Shown: piece after piece, positions 40,765-52,714 of the stretch
Numbering within the stretch: the first letter of the stretch is position 1
Layout of the letters: each line of letters begins with the position of its first letter
Source: Hypsibius dujardini
Taxonomy: Eukaryota; Tardigrada; Eutardigrada; Parachela; Hypsibiidae
NCBI GenBank assembly: GCA_001579985.1
Contig: LRSR01004454.1
Location: 1-64,000, forward strand
DNA: 64,000 nucleotides
Direction: 5' to 3'
Position numbers and translations under genes: made by a program
The notes under the pieces: generated by a model
The model's database searches: none
Told to the model about the DNA's origin: nothing
What the model saw: only the letters and a program-made list of their open reading frames with translations

Positions 40765-41167
40765 GGCTTAGCCTACAAGTCCCCTCCCCTTTCCTCCCCC
40801 CTCTTTTTGTCCCCTGTTGCTTTTACGAGTATTGACCCAGGTCCCTTCAGAGTCATCATAACAAATTTGATGATTTTGGAAAGCTCAATTGTTTCTTAAT
40901 CTTTTAGCGTAAAAACCCCAAGATTTGGACATTGGTGGAAAAAATGGTGTGGCCATAACCATGAGAGTGAAAATAAAAGTGCGCGTTTTGGTTTTTCTCT
41001 TCGCACTCGTTCGGGCAATGTCCAATATTAAGGGTTTGAACTGTCTTGTGTTGAGCAAACAGTAAGGATTCTAAAAACATTAATCCACATTTTATCGAGG
41101 TAGAGGACATTGGTCATTACCGGAAAAAAAACAAGAGAGAAAAAAAGGGGGGACTTGTAGCCTAAGC
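40765..41167. mobile_element. MITE-like element, family A copy 2
   Basis: Inverted ends read GGCTTAGCCTACAAGTCCCC and, on the other strand at the right end, GGCTTAGGCTACAAGTCCCC, followed on each side by a C/T-rich (G/A-rich) tract. The interior is homologous to copy 1 at 36861-37286. Non-coding. Confidence 0.75.
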
Positions 41168-41645
41168 CGAACCAAGAACCCTCATGGTATGGCCAGGGGG
41201 TGGGCAAGGATTCAAGTGCATTTTTTTTCAAAATTAAACCAAACATTGGACATTTTATCCCGATAACTTTGAAATTTGTGGTTTGTGAGAGTCTGATCTG
41301 ATCTGATCTGATCTCCACACCCCGCGGAATGCAAAACATTTTTAAATACTTGAGTTTTTTATGAAATTTGTGTTTTGATGGAGTCCAATATACGCATCCT
41401 TTTAGTAACGGCAGATGAAAGGTAAAAAACAATCGCTAATGGTCCAATGGTTCAATTTTGCTGAAAAAAAAGGAATTTTTCGAATTTTTCGAATTTTTGA
41501 AATACCAGAAAGCCCTTAAAAATTGGACGCCCAATCCTCACAAGTTTTAGAATAATCAGAAAAAATGCCTAATTTTTTAAATTAGTTTTGAGAAAAAATT
41601 CATCTTGCTTCGACTTATAAGCATCCTAAACGAGCCCCTGAGGCT
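41168..41645. mobile_element. Diverged MITE-like element, family B copy 2
   Basis: The left part (CCGAACCAAGAACCCTC, then GGCCAGGGGGTGGG) and the interior (AAAACATTTTTAAA, TTTGATGGAGTCC) align with the element at 57051-57572. It sits flush against family A copy 2. It contains a short TCTGA pentanucleotide run (about 41290-41317). Right boundary is approximate. Confidence 0.55.
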
Positions 41646-42457
41646 AGTTACCCTTATGACGAAACTGACCACCCTGTGATCCAAGCAAACTTTTGGAAGC
41701 TAAGAACATCTACTTTTGAGAATAATTGAGTACTTTCTATTCTGCGCTCATCTACTGCTGCTAGGGCTCTCTGTAAAGCCAGTCCAGAAATTAATGCCGA
41801 ACCCGGTAAACGTATACGGTATGTTGAATACACACGCACACACACGCCTTGGGACTCCAGGGAAATAAGCGCCCACTCTCCGCGGGGCAATAATAAATAC
41901 TGCAAATCCAATCAGTTGAAGAATACGAAATTCGGTTAGGATTCTGACGACATGTAGTAGGGGAAGGAAAGTCGATGAATCGTTACGTGCTGCGATCGAT
42001 CCAATTGTGCGTTTGTTACATGGTTGTAATCAGCAGAAGGGTATGCGGAAAAGTTTCTTTATTGTTCCAAACGACATGGAGCGATAGATACATAGGTGTT
42101 GAAGGGGAAACCGGCGGTAATTACAACCCCAGGTGTGAGGTTAAACGATTTACACAAATTAGAATTGAAACAATGCAGGGTACCTCGATATAGGCACACA
42201 TACATAGTACTCGAGGGACTTGCAATGCAATGGCGTGCCAACACGCGCGGGTTGAGAAGGAAAACTTCCGGGAATGACATGACATGTGGAGGAAGAGGAT
42301 TGGATGTGTGGATGACGCGGGGATTCCTTAAAAATACCAGCTGCTGCTGCGTGTACGTAGACCTCGAAACAAACGGGGCGTGGTACAACATGGTCTGCTT
42401 GTGTTTCCCTACCGTACATGTGGAATCGCAGTTGCCGCGATAATTCCTGATGAATCC

Positions 42458-42660
42458 GATTATTCGGCCATCCCCGAGTACGCGGGCTTTTTTAAATTTT
42501 TCATCAGCTCGATGTACGGATCGATGCTGTGATCCAACAACCAAGTCGAGAAATCTACTCCTCCCCGGGCAGCACCAGGGATCTTTGTTATGGCAAGTGT
42601 TACAATTATTATTATAGTGAACAAAGACGGTACACAATACCGTACAGTATTGTGTAACAT
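42458..42660 (-). CDS. Possible small secreted peptide (uncertain)
   Basis: A 66-codon frame with a hydrophobic N-terminal stretch (SLFTIIIIVTLAITK) followed by an amphipathic, protein-like segment (GVDFSTWLLDHSIDPYIEL, then MKNLKKPAYSGMAE). I do not recognise it. Composition and third-position usage look more coding-like than the overlapping frames. However, the ATG lies within 5 bases of a palindrome (ACACAATAC at 42632-42655), no promoter is evident, and the segment could be a terminal exon of a larger gene or chance. Confidence 0.25.
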
Positions 42661-42892
42661 GCAGACATTATTAAGTCACAGACAGTATATTACAGGTAAA
42701 ACCAGCATTTGCAGGTAGCCCAAGGCTGAATACTCATGGTCACCTAAAATGATGTCAACGACGCGCTAATCGAACAATGCTATTACTTGAGCATGAGCTC
42801 TTAATTACGAACGGAGTCTACAAAAATAACCTTGCAACAACCTTGTTACTATCCCCCCATCTCATCTCATCTTCTAGCGGAGGAAAAATGAA

Positions 42893-45355
42893 TCAGCATA
42901 AACTGGTTACATCCGTGCCGTTCCTCAGGTACCAGGTCTCTTGGCAGCATGCGGGGACACATTTGGCGTTGGGGAAGTTGAGGCACTCGGAATAGCGGTG
43001 ACACAGTCCAGGGGTGATGCACGCCTCGGTGCACGGACGGACGGGATGCTGCCTCTGAATGGGGATTGCTGCCGTAATGTGGGAATTTGCTCAGTCTGCA
43101 AGCTTGGCTGACCTATTTGGAAATTATTCCGATAAAAAACGACAAAAATATTACCAGAATTTATATTAGTTTTCCCCCGAAAGCTCCAGATCACTTCAAC
43201 TCTTCTCCGGTAGTTCTTTCCATACCTCTCACAAATCACGTTGTAGAAGTAATCACATACGAGCAGGACCTGATTAAATGCCTGTCGAAATGAGAGAAAA
43301 AATAATTTAAAATATAATCCATTTTATGTAGACGCATTGTCGGCGAAATTGATGACGATTTATGAGAATTATAAACGCTGGGATGCTTATGGTTGTGTTG
43401 GGGCACAGATGGCTGTATTCGGTCCCGTTGACATCACAATATCGGAAGATTTGACACCTGATGAGAGAAACACAACATACGTACCGTACCATACATTATA
43501 CATTAGAGAGTTCTTGCAAACGGTATAGGGCGCGGCATAGCGGTACAGTATAGAAAACTGTACAGTGCTGCGTTTTAGATCCACCGTATATTATGATTGC
43601 AGTGAAGCACAGTGTATGCAGTCATAATATACGGGTGGGTCTAAAAAGCAGCACCAAAAGATCGAGACAGCACAGTACAGTTTTCTATACTGTACCGCTA
43701 TACCGTGCCTTACACCGTTTGCAAGAACTCTATTATCGTAATATTAAATCATACAAATTCATTCCATCTTATCGTACAGTATTATACTTAAATTTATCTG
43801 TTTCCGGCAGATTTAATTCTAAAGCTTTTCAACGTTAATTATAAATAATTTTGCAAGAATTAATTTTTTATATTATTATATTTATATATATTATTATATT
43901 ATTACATTTGATCAACATTTTTATTTTATGTTTTAGTGTCCCAACCATATGGCCGGTCACACTTTCACTTTTTTTAAATTAATCGTGTTTTTGGGAGACT
44001 GAAAATGTTCTCAGTGGGACATTTTAACATTGTAGCCGGGGTTGGGGTAACCTCGATAACTTTTGCTAGTTTGAGTGAAAGTAAAAAAATTAGAATCGAG
44101 TAAAAAATTGAGTCATCTAATGATAACAAGTAAGACAAGATTGTTCCGCGAATGACCTCAAAAAACTGTATGCGCCGAAAGTATTGCCGTACTCGGTAGA
44201 ACACAGGGTCCACCAAGAGCATTTACTTAACTTTCAGGGATTACGCTAGAAACGGCGTGTACTGGTTTCAATGTTGATAATTAACAAAAATGTGCTGGAT
44301 TGAGTTCCGGTCATGTTGCAAACCAATAGATCATGAACACTTTTGATGGGGAGCTTCTGAGGTTCGCCCAATGAAAAACGTCATTTCTGATGACTATTTA
44401 GATTGATTGTTGATTGAATTGACATGAGGTTTTGCTATTTAATCAACCGAGAAAGCAAAAGCCAACCCAAGAAGCAAGCAAAAGTAGTGTATAAGTAGAA
44501 ATATGAGCTTGCTTCTTTTGGTGAAAGCCGGATGTAAACGTGAGAGTCGTCCTATTAAGTCATTTCAAAACTTATATGGGACAACTAACTGGTTGGGCGG
44601 CAAATATTATTTAAAAAGTTGATGATTTCGTCAAGAAGCGAAGACACATAAAGTAGTGGAATCCTTTGATATGTAAACAATATGTACTAAGCAATTTTCC
44701 GTGAAATATGATCGCAAAATATATATCCTTGAAGAGAACGGCCAGCTTTTGGCCGAACTTGGCGGGCTCAAAACCACCAACTTTCTAAAAAAGGCGCCGA
44801 GGCTAATAATTTTCATTGAAATTTTTATTCCTTAAATTTATATGAAAGTCAAATCACCTCAACATCTACTTTTGAAAGAATGTAAGGCTTTTGAGCAAGG
44901 GTAAAATTAGAGACCCATTCAAAGTTTAATAAATGTTTGTGGTGGACTCTGTAGTACTCGAACCTGACGGAGTTATTTTACCGGTTGTCGACATCCGCGT
45001 AGTACCCGGTCAGCTGGACATCCCAGCAGCTGAAGTTACTCACGTCGGTTGTGTGTGCCAAAGTTATATAATCAGTACCAGGGACAGCATTGCTCACTTT
45101 CAACTCCACCTGGGACGCACTCAAGGACTCTCCGCCTCGTAGAAAGTCCAGGTACTGTTGCTGTCCAGCCACGACGACGTCATTGTCAGTAGGAGTCCGT
45201 TCGAAGAGCGCCTGGTTCAGGATCGCCTACTCCGCGTCGGCTTTCTCGCGAGCCGTCGTGATCTTGAAAGCTCCGACCAATAACTCATCCTTTTTGTGGA
45301 TTATAGCCAAGACCTCCACGACCAACAGACAGGCTAGCGTAAATCGTAAAACCAT
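42893..45355 (-). pseudogene. Broken third copy of the CBM14 plus eight-cysteine gene
   Basis: This copy aligns along its length with the intact paralogues at 46592-49642 and 50166-52714: leader (MVLRFTLACLLVVEVLA), linker, SNFSCWDVQLTGYYADVDNR (to 44982), CQIFRYCDVNGTEYSHLCPN (43398-43463), AFNQVLLVCDYFYNVICER and a C-terminal PNAKCVPACC module. It carries an in-frame TAG in the linker where the paralogues have Phe (AEF), and a TGA replacing the Trp of AEWANSH. The donor after PNTT reads ATAAGC instead of GTAAGT. The first intron of the paralogues is missing; leader and linker are continuous. Two stops plus a dead splice site point to a pseudogene. It could still give truncated transcripts. 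Confidence 0.85.
43507..43731. mobile_element. Palindromic MITE-like element, family F
   Basis: Two arms of about 100 bases form a near-perfect inverted repeat, starting AGAGTTCTTGCAAACGG and sharing CGGTACAGTATAGAAAACTG. They meet near 43605 with only a short spacer. A fragment of the inner part recurs at 962-1027. It lies in an intron of the CBM14 pseudogene. Non-coding and able to fold into a long hairpin. Confidence 0.75.
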
Positions 45356-46591
45356 AGCAATTTTCAATGAAAGAACTCTCTCCGTATAGGATCGTTATGC
45401 AAACTGACTAATTATTTACTACGACGAGAGAGATCAAAGAACCACAATAACTATCACGACCTCCAGTACTGCTGCGACGGTATCGACTGAACTATTGCAT
45501 AGTAATGGCCGCGGTAATTTCCACTAATTCGAAGAGTCGAACTGTGCAATTTAATTTCTATAAATTCAGTTTAAATCTACTGTGACTATCTCTGTGTGGG
45601 AGTGGAGCGAAATTTCCTCCGTTATGTTCGCTAGAATTTACACACTTGTTTTTGGGCTTTGGAGATTAATGCGCATCTTATCGCGTCTTGTCAGCCCGAT
45701 TGAGAGCCGCCGTACGACAAAAAGAACAATTCAAAATCGAGAATCTTAAATATGGGCAGATTTGTGGCAGACAAAAAACCGCCTAACATAGAACAAAGTC
45801 TGACGTTATATCTTCCTGCACTAGAGAATCAGCTGTACATGATCGGCATGATGTCGTGCACGACAAGTGCTTAAACCACCACTGACATTTTTATGATTAA
45901 TCGTGGTACAAAAGTGGGGTATATAAAGTGTACTGTACAATGTATATCTAGTACGAGTATAATTAACTCTGGACGAACACAGTAAACGATTGTTCGCGTA
46001 ACTAGCCATTATTATTATCTTATTTGTTAACTTGGAACATTATTCAAGTGTCGAAATCAAAATCACTTCAAAATAATTTTTAATTAGACTTACTTAAGGG
46101 ATGAATGTAAAAAATGATTTCGCCGGTAAAGTCAGACAACGTTTTTTGATGATATTGTAAAGTTGAAAAACACAGGAAGATTCCATTTTCACTGTATCTT
46201 CCAGCTGAGTCTCTTTAAGACTTTGAAAAGTTCAGCTTAGGATAAATAAAAGTAAAACGCTGAGCAGAAATTCTATAAGCTACAGTACCTTCATTTTTAA
46301 ATTTATTTTATTGGGGAAAAGGGGGTGACCACAGTAAGAAGGGGTGACAAAGGGCTGACAACAGTGAAGGGGGTGTATAATAGTACCCTAAAACATATTA
46401 TACATTACGAATGTATTGAAATATTTAAATGCCCACGCATCTAGATTTGTGTTACAGACAAATGACAGATACACACCTACTCCTTTTTTATTCATATAAT
46501 TTTGAGTCGCTTATCATGGTTGGAAGTATCTGAAGAATTCTTGCGACAAATAAATCCAAAATATTTGTCACGTCAAAAGGTTCTATTAGGA
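45356..46591. other. Spacer between CBM14 pseudogene and copy B
   Basis: No gene is supported. A minus-strand AATAAA (46487-46492), about 100 bases past the stop of copy B, is a plausible polyadenylation signal. A TATATAAAG string on the plus strand near 45918 has no gene after it. Direct repeats of GGGGGTGAC-like units lie near 46320-46375. Confidence 0.5.
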
Positions 46592-49500
46592 TCAGCCGTC
46601 AGAAGGAGCACCCGATACGTGGACGGGAATGTCACAGTGGCCAGTGACCTCGACCAGATTGCGCTCGAACCAATATGCTTTGCAACAATGCGAGTAGCAA
46701 TGGGCATTCGGGTAACGCGGACAACGGGCGAAACGCTTGTCACATGGATCGATCAGGCAGTTGATTACAGGATGACATGGCTGCGATGGTGGCCGCTGAA
46801 TCGGTATGGGTCCGATGATGTGTGAGTTAGCCCACTCAGCCACATTCGCTGACCTTCAACATGAAAGAATACCAGTATTAAAGCCAATGGCAAAAGAATC
46901 AGCACAAATATACATCTACATCTCTCTTACCCGGAGGCTTGTTTTAGTTAATTGTGTTTTTTTTTATTTCAAATTTTTTATTATTTTTTTAAACAATTTT
47001 AAGTTGTTTTCTCAGTTGTTTTAGTTTTATTGTTTTCGTGTTTATTGTATAGGGTTTTTTATTTAGTTTTTATTTAAATTTGTTTTCATTTTATTTTACT
47101 TTACTTTAGTCAATCAGTTTACTTTACATTATTATATTTATCCCGGTGGGCGTAATTGTGATTACGGGGACACGGATTTTGCAGGCGTTTCTTCGTACCT
47201 TTCGCAGATGACGTTGTACCAATGGTCGCAGACCAATAAAACCTGATTGAACACCTAAAAATGTGCAAACAGGAATGGGACATCATTTATAGTGCATTAA
47301 TTAGAGAGATAATTATTACGATAACACCAGCCGACCGGTTGCTCTAGGCTACAGTTAACGGGTAGAATGCTACTTACCGTGGTATTGGGGCAGAGGAAGC
47401 TGGTCTCACGTCCGTTAACGTCGCAATAGCGGAAAATCTGGCACCTGCAATGCAAACGAAAAGAATCACCTTCAAGAGACATCAATGGCGGGGGTAGACG
47501 CCTGGAAGGAATAAGGGGATTGACCCGTCCGTCGGTAGTCATCTACCGACGGACGGGTCGATCCCCTGTAATGTAAATGGAAAGAATCGCCTTCAAGCGG
47601 CATATCAATCACCGAGGTAGACGCCCCGAAGGAATAAGAGGATCGACCTGGCTATTGATATGTCTCTCTTCGTGTTGCTCTTGGGGCACGAAGATGAAGG
47701 ACCTTTCACGGCAGCGATAAAAGCCTTAGGCTGGAACTTACATTTTGCAATTTAAATTTATTGAAAAAATGTGTAATTTTTAACAAACGCATGTTTAACT
47801 ATTTATAGATCCATTTTTTATGCTTATATGTTCTGCTTAAAATGAAAGGCGTAGCGGATAAAGAGTGAATGTGCTTTATTAATAACGATTTGCCTTTCTC
47901 ATGCATTTGAACATGGAATGTAAATTGTAAACTAAATAAGAGCCCATCAGTTATCGTACTTGCATTGAAATTTTATTCGGGATATCTTTTACAACATTTA
48001 AATTACACTATAGGCACCATGTAGTGCAGAGATAGTTAATTACTGACGTACAAACAAAATTGTGGAATTGTAAAATTGTAGCTAACTATGGTCGATTTAT
48101 AGCTCTATGTGCAATAATGTGGAAATGTCACAGAGGCTATTCAATACAGCTACTCAAAATATAATGTTACGCACTCTTTTTTCCGTCACATTTTGCCATG
48201 ATAATATGCCTATTTGAAAAACGACCTACAGTTCGTAAACTAGAGGTTCTTAGCGATAGTTATGATTTTCTTAATTAATAATCACTAATCAGCAGAACAG
48301 AAAACAATACTGTAACTAGAACCAGTGCCGTAAGCAGTATTTTTGAAATCGATTTACCCGAGGAGTGACATTAGAGGAGCACCATGATAGGTAAAGATAG
48401 ACAAAATATATAGTAAAAAATACCGTATAGAATGCTCTCGTTGTAACAAAAGAGTAGGAGCCTGGATATTTCTAGCCAATTTTATATGACCTTGATGAGC
48501 CGGTTTAGTCAAAGTGGAACGTTCATCCAAAATTTTCCCTAATATTGAGGATGCGACAAAAAACTCTTCGGATTTGGATTTTTTTAAAGTTACAGATCTT
48601 GGAATTAAATGCTGCACAAACAGTTTTTAATGCTTCACACAGTGCGTAATAAGTGACACTCTTTTAGCCCTTGAGATGGCAGAGATGTACCTGTTGTCAA
48701 TATCTGCGTAGTACCCGGAGAGCTGGACGTCCCAGCAGCTGAAACTGCTCACATCCGTCGTCTTAGCTAAGATGGGATAAGTAACGCCCGGGACGAAGGG
48801 TCTCTTGGCCAACTTGGCGGCCACCACACTCGGTCCGCCACTGAGGTAGTTAAGATACTGCCCCACCCCGGGAACGCCGCTGACGGGCGTTTTCACAAGG
48901 ACCGCTTTGCTAAGAATGGCGAATTCGACCGCGGCTTTACTGTCGATTGGGAGGGACTTGGAAGGCGGGTCCTCGTCCGCAGACGAGGACGATGAGAAGG
49001 CGCTTCCCGAGACCGAAATCTTATTTTCCTGTTGCAAAATCATTATATATACGTTCTTATTACTTTATTTATTGACCCATTAAAATCATCAATATATCTA
49101 AATAGAATACAATATTTGTATGAAAGAACTTACTATAAAAAATGACAGCACAAAATTTAACAGTTTTTAGGCATAGGACAATTAAGAAAAAATATATATC
49201 AATAATAAATAATTTATATTTAACTCTAAATAAAATTTAATTTAACACTGTAAGAGAACTCACTAAAAAATGACAGCAAAAGTTTACATTTTTCTAAGCA
49301 TAGTACAATTTAAAAAAATAACATATATTAATAATTAATAATAATTATTTAATTCATAATCCAGATTAATTTAACACTGTAAGTGAGAGTGAAATTTGAA
49401 TAATCTGGCAAAGCAATCAATGTTTTTTAAATATACATGGGTTGCATTATTACATCAAGTTATAATGCAGTTATATGGCATGTACTTCAATATAATTTCA

Positions 49501-49642
49501 TTATTCGGAAAATTGCAATACGTCGCAATGCTGAAATTGTAATGTGGCAATGAAAAATGGTACATACCGGCTCGGTTGAGGCCTTGACTATGGCGAAGGC
49601 CCCAGCTATTAAGTAGACAAACGAGAATCTCAGAAATGCCAT
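46592..49642 (-). CDS. Secreted chitin-binding (CBM14) protein with eight-cysteine C-terminal module, copy B
   Basis: Five exons (49568-49642, 48691-49028, 47378-47444, 47199-47254, 46592-46853) join in frame to 265 residues. Exon 1 is a signal peptide (MAFLRFSFVYLIAGAFAIVK). Exon 2 is a Ser-rich, weakly conserved linker ending in SFSCWDVQLSGYYADIDNR. Exons 3-4 complete a type-2 chitin-binding (peritrophin-A/CBM14) domain with six cysteines at about 123-177, including FLCPNTTVFNQ and LVCDHWYNVIC. Exon 5 adds an eight-cysteine module (205-252) with CLIDPCDKRFARCPRYPNA and an adjacent CC. The PC...CP..PNA.C pattern occurs in other invertebrate extracellular proteins. Chitin binding in cuticle or gut matrix is inferred from CBM14. 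Intron phases match copy C exactly. AATAAA is at 46487-46492. Confidence 0.88.
47515..47566. repeat. Strong hairpin inside a partial intronic duplication
   Basis: Arms 47515-47538 and 47543-47566 (core ACCCGTCCGTCGGTAG) pair over 24 bases with one mismatch around a TCAT loop. The hairpin separates two diverged direct copies of the flanking sequence (GGTAGACGCC...GGAATAAG at about 47460-47520 and 47578-47640) in intron 2 of copy B. The same intron of copy C has one related, diverged segment near 51040-51160. Confidence 0.85.
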
Positions 49643-50165
49643 AGCTGAATCAAAATTTCAAGTGGCTAAGGCCCAACGTAATCATACACAAATAAAAGAC
49701 TATATTTATGAGGTGGAATAAGCATTTATGTATCGAATGCGCCTTTATGTAGAATTCGTCTGCCCAGGCATCCTCAAGCCACCGAACCTCTGGGGCATTT
49801 TAAGGGTTCAAATGAAGCGAGCTATTAATGCGTTACTCTTGTCATCAGTGTCTTACTGATGCATTTTCTGCAATTAAAACAGAGGGACCTGTCATCAGCT
49901 CGGGACCACATTGTTGTTGTTCAGCTGGCACATTAAGTGACTGCAGCTTGCCCATTTAGGGCCTGCACAGTCACACATACGCATGGTGCAACAGGTACTG
50001 TACTCGGAAGCATGAAGTGATAGAGCTTCGTTCAGCAGACATTTTTTTGCAGTACATCATGTAATAATTTGCTATTTTCCGTGTTAATATACGCAAAAGT
50101 CCTAGTAAAGAGGCGTAAAACAACAATAATATTAATTTTGAAAAGGCTATGTGATTCTATTTGTT
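49643..50165. promoter_or_regulatory. Upstream region of copy B with conserved block
   Basis: A minus-strand ATAAATATA lies about 60 bases upstream of the copy B ATG (49702-49710). Plus-strand CCGAACCTCTGGGGCATTTT at 49782-49801 matches a block upstream of copy C (52891-52912), and a weaker shared stretch follows on the far side. The pseudogene copy lacks it. The rest is the 3' flank of copy C. Confidence 0.55.
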
Positions 50166-52714
50166 TCAGATGTGACCAAGGAGAGACTGCTCGAGCAGAG
50201 GAAGGTGGCATTGGCCTGTCACCTCCACCCCGTTGCGTAAAAACCAATAGGCCTGGCAACAATTGCTTCGACACACAGCATTTGGATAGCGCGGGCAACT
50301 GGCAATCTTCTTGTCACACGGATCCAGCAGGCAGTTGATGGTCTGTCCGAAGGCACAAGGACGCTTCAGCGGCGGAAGCCACTGAATTGGTAAGGGTCCG
50401 ATGATGTGGGAGTTGGCCCATTCCGCTACGTACGCTGACCTATATGGCGGAGACAGTCCCATCATAAAAACTCTTGCGATAGACAAATAAAAAGCGATCA
50501 ACGAACGGTTGAGTGAGAGATAAATAGACTGGCATGCAAACACAAACAGACGACAGACAGACAGATAGTGATAGACGGATAGACAGATAAACAGACACAC
50601 AGACACACAGACACACAAACACACAAATAGATTAACAGACACATATAGACTTGCAGACACACTCAGACACTCAGACGTGGATGCATAGCCTCGAGCTGTC
50701 TTGGTCATGGAGCTCGGTATTAACGGGTACTAGTCTGCTTATATGTTATTACGTTAAGTGATATCTCTAGCAAAAATAATGTAAACGTACCGTTCGCAGA
50801 CGACGTTGTACCAATAGTCGCAGACCAGTAAAACCTGATTGAACACCTACGAATGTCACAACGCGAAGATAGATACCGTACGAGCCATTCTCAATTGAAC
50901 TAAATGCTTAACCAGCTACGGTAATTATTTTTTAATGTAGCATATACATGTACAGTGTGACGAACCGTGGTGTTGGGGCAGAGAAAAGCGTATTCGCGTC
51001 CGTTAATGTCACAAAAGCGGAAAATCTGGCATCTGCAAAACAGAAACAATCACTTTCAAGGTCTTGACCGGCCAATCCCGCTTTCCTTCGGGGCATCTAC
51101 GCGGCACCTGACATGTTTTCTCTCAAGGATAACCCTTGAGGCACGAAGTCAAGCACCTTCCTAAATTATGGGAAATCCTTAACCAAACCAGTGCTAAAAC
51201 ATCCATTTCGAATTTAGACAAAATTAATAGTTTATTCTGCACTTCAAGAGTTCAAAGCTGCGTATTCGGATAACGAACAATGATAAAAGTGAACAGTTTC
51301 TTTGTAAAATGAAAATTCACTCCCATGAAGATTAATTAGTTCTGTGGATGATATTTATTGCACAGGTTATTGTATTTATTGTGCAGTGTATGTTGCGCCT
51401 TAACTATGTTATTGCCATAATTTTTCACGTATATATGTTTAAAGGTAGAAATAATACTTGTACATCCTCAATATTTTTTTTCGTTCATGATAAATATGGG
51501 AATATCTCAAAAACATAGTGAGGGGTATTCTGAATTTGCCGTTTGAAAACCTTCCCAAGTGAGTAAAATACATTTCACCATCAATAAAGACTTAACCGGT
51601 AAAATAGAAAAGGTCTTCCCACCTGCTGTCGATATCTGCGTAGAACCCGGAGAGCTGAACGTCCCAGCAGCTGAAACTGCTCACATCCGTCGTTTGACTT
51701 AAGACAGGATAGTCAACGCCTGGAACTACGGGCTTCTTGGCCATCTTCACGGCCACCAGATCCGCTCCGCCACTGAGGTAATTGAGAAACTGTTCCGTCC
51801 CTGGAACCCCGTTAACGGGAGTCTTCACCAAGACCGCTTTTGTAAGAGCAGCAAACTCGATCGCGGCTTTGCTGTCGATTGGGAGGGACTTTGAGAGCGG
51901 AACTTGATCGGTGGAGGAGAAAGCGTTTCCAGAAACCGAAATCTTATGCGCTACCTGCAAAGCATACAGCGATCAGTGTGTTGACAACATATATATTCGA
52001 AATCTGTTCTAAATTAAATGTTAGTAAATTATATGGAACCGAAATGGAACAAAAAACTAAATCATTTAGTAATACTTTGCTTTAATTGTTTTAATTGATT
52101 AAAAATACTAAACCAAAGTTGTAGGTGCTGCACTAAAAGTTTAAATGGTAAAAACTAAAACAAACACTAAAAACCAAAAACAACCCAAGTCTTCTAACCT
52201 TTAAGCCTTAATATTAAATGTTTTAGTGACAAAAAAAACTAAACTAAACTTCTTAGTATTTAAGTTTTAGTTATACTAACCTTTACTACCTAGTTATGGT
52301 TCTGTTCGTTACATAAAAGACATGATTTTGAGATTAAACTGTTTGAATGATTCGGAAAAAGAAAGTTATGTTCATATAAAAAGGTTGTGCCAACATTTCA
52401 GTATTTAGAAAAAACTCTTGTGGATATAGCAATTGATAATTAAAAAGATTATGTGGATTGCGAATATAGCATAAGATTGTGCCGGGTTGTGAACATAGCT
52501 CTCACCTAAATATAATTTTTTCGGAAATTAAGACAACTATTCTGCAGTCTCGTTCCAGTTAAAATTCCGGAAAAACGTTAACAAAATAATCATTAGATCC
52601 CCTTTAGGATAGAGCGGAAAAGATAAATATATGAATTACCGGCTTGGTTTCTCCATTGACTGTGATCAATATATCAGCCAGCACTATCAGGCATGCAGTG
52701 GCTAAGCGTTGCAT
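50166..52714 (-). CDS. Secreted chitin-binding (CBM14) protein with eight-cysteine C-terminal module, copy C
   Basis: Five exons (52640-52714, 51623-51954, 50966-51032, 50791-50846, 50166-50439) join in frame to 267 residues. A signal peptide (MQRLATACLIVLADILITV) leads into a linker rich in small and hydrophobic residues (SLPIDSKAAIEFAALTKAVL). A CBM14 domain (121-175) follows with cysteines in SFSCWDVQ, CQIFRFCD, FLCPNTTVFNQ and LVCDYWYNVVC. The eight-cysteine module (205-254) reads CLLDPCDKKIASCPRYPNAV, then CRSNCC. Exons 3-5 are the most conserved against copy B; the linker is the most divergent, suggesting constraint mainly on the cysteine domains. Minus-strand TATATATAAG (about 52822-52831) lies about 110 bases upstream. 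An ACAG repeat occupies intron 4. Secretion to a chitinous matrix is inferred. Confidence 0.88.
50540..50690. repeat. ACAG/ACAC repeat in CBM14 copy C intron 4
   Basis: Imperfect CAGACAGA and CAGACACA units lie wholly within the intron at 50440-50790. It is the only such array in the 36-58 kb interval. Confidence 0.8.

Larger units (their letters stand above)
40215..42457. other. Intergenic region with two abutting MITEs
   Basis: Besides the elements at 40765-41167 and 41168-41645, no gene is supported. A 192-codon open minus-strand frame (42059-42637) has no family signature and overlaps a different small frame, so I do not call it. Confidence 0.5.

Noticed and set aside
42059-42637. A 192-codon open minus-strand frame with several cysteines
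   Set aside because: No family signature and no leader; it overlaps a more protein-like frame and is probably chance.
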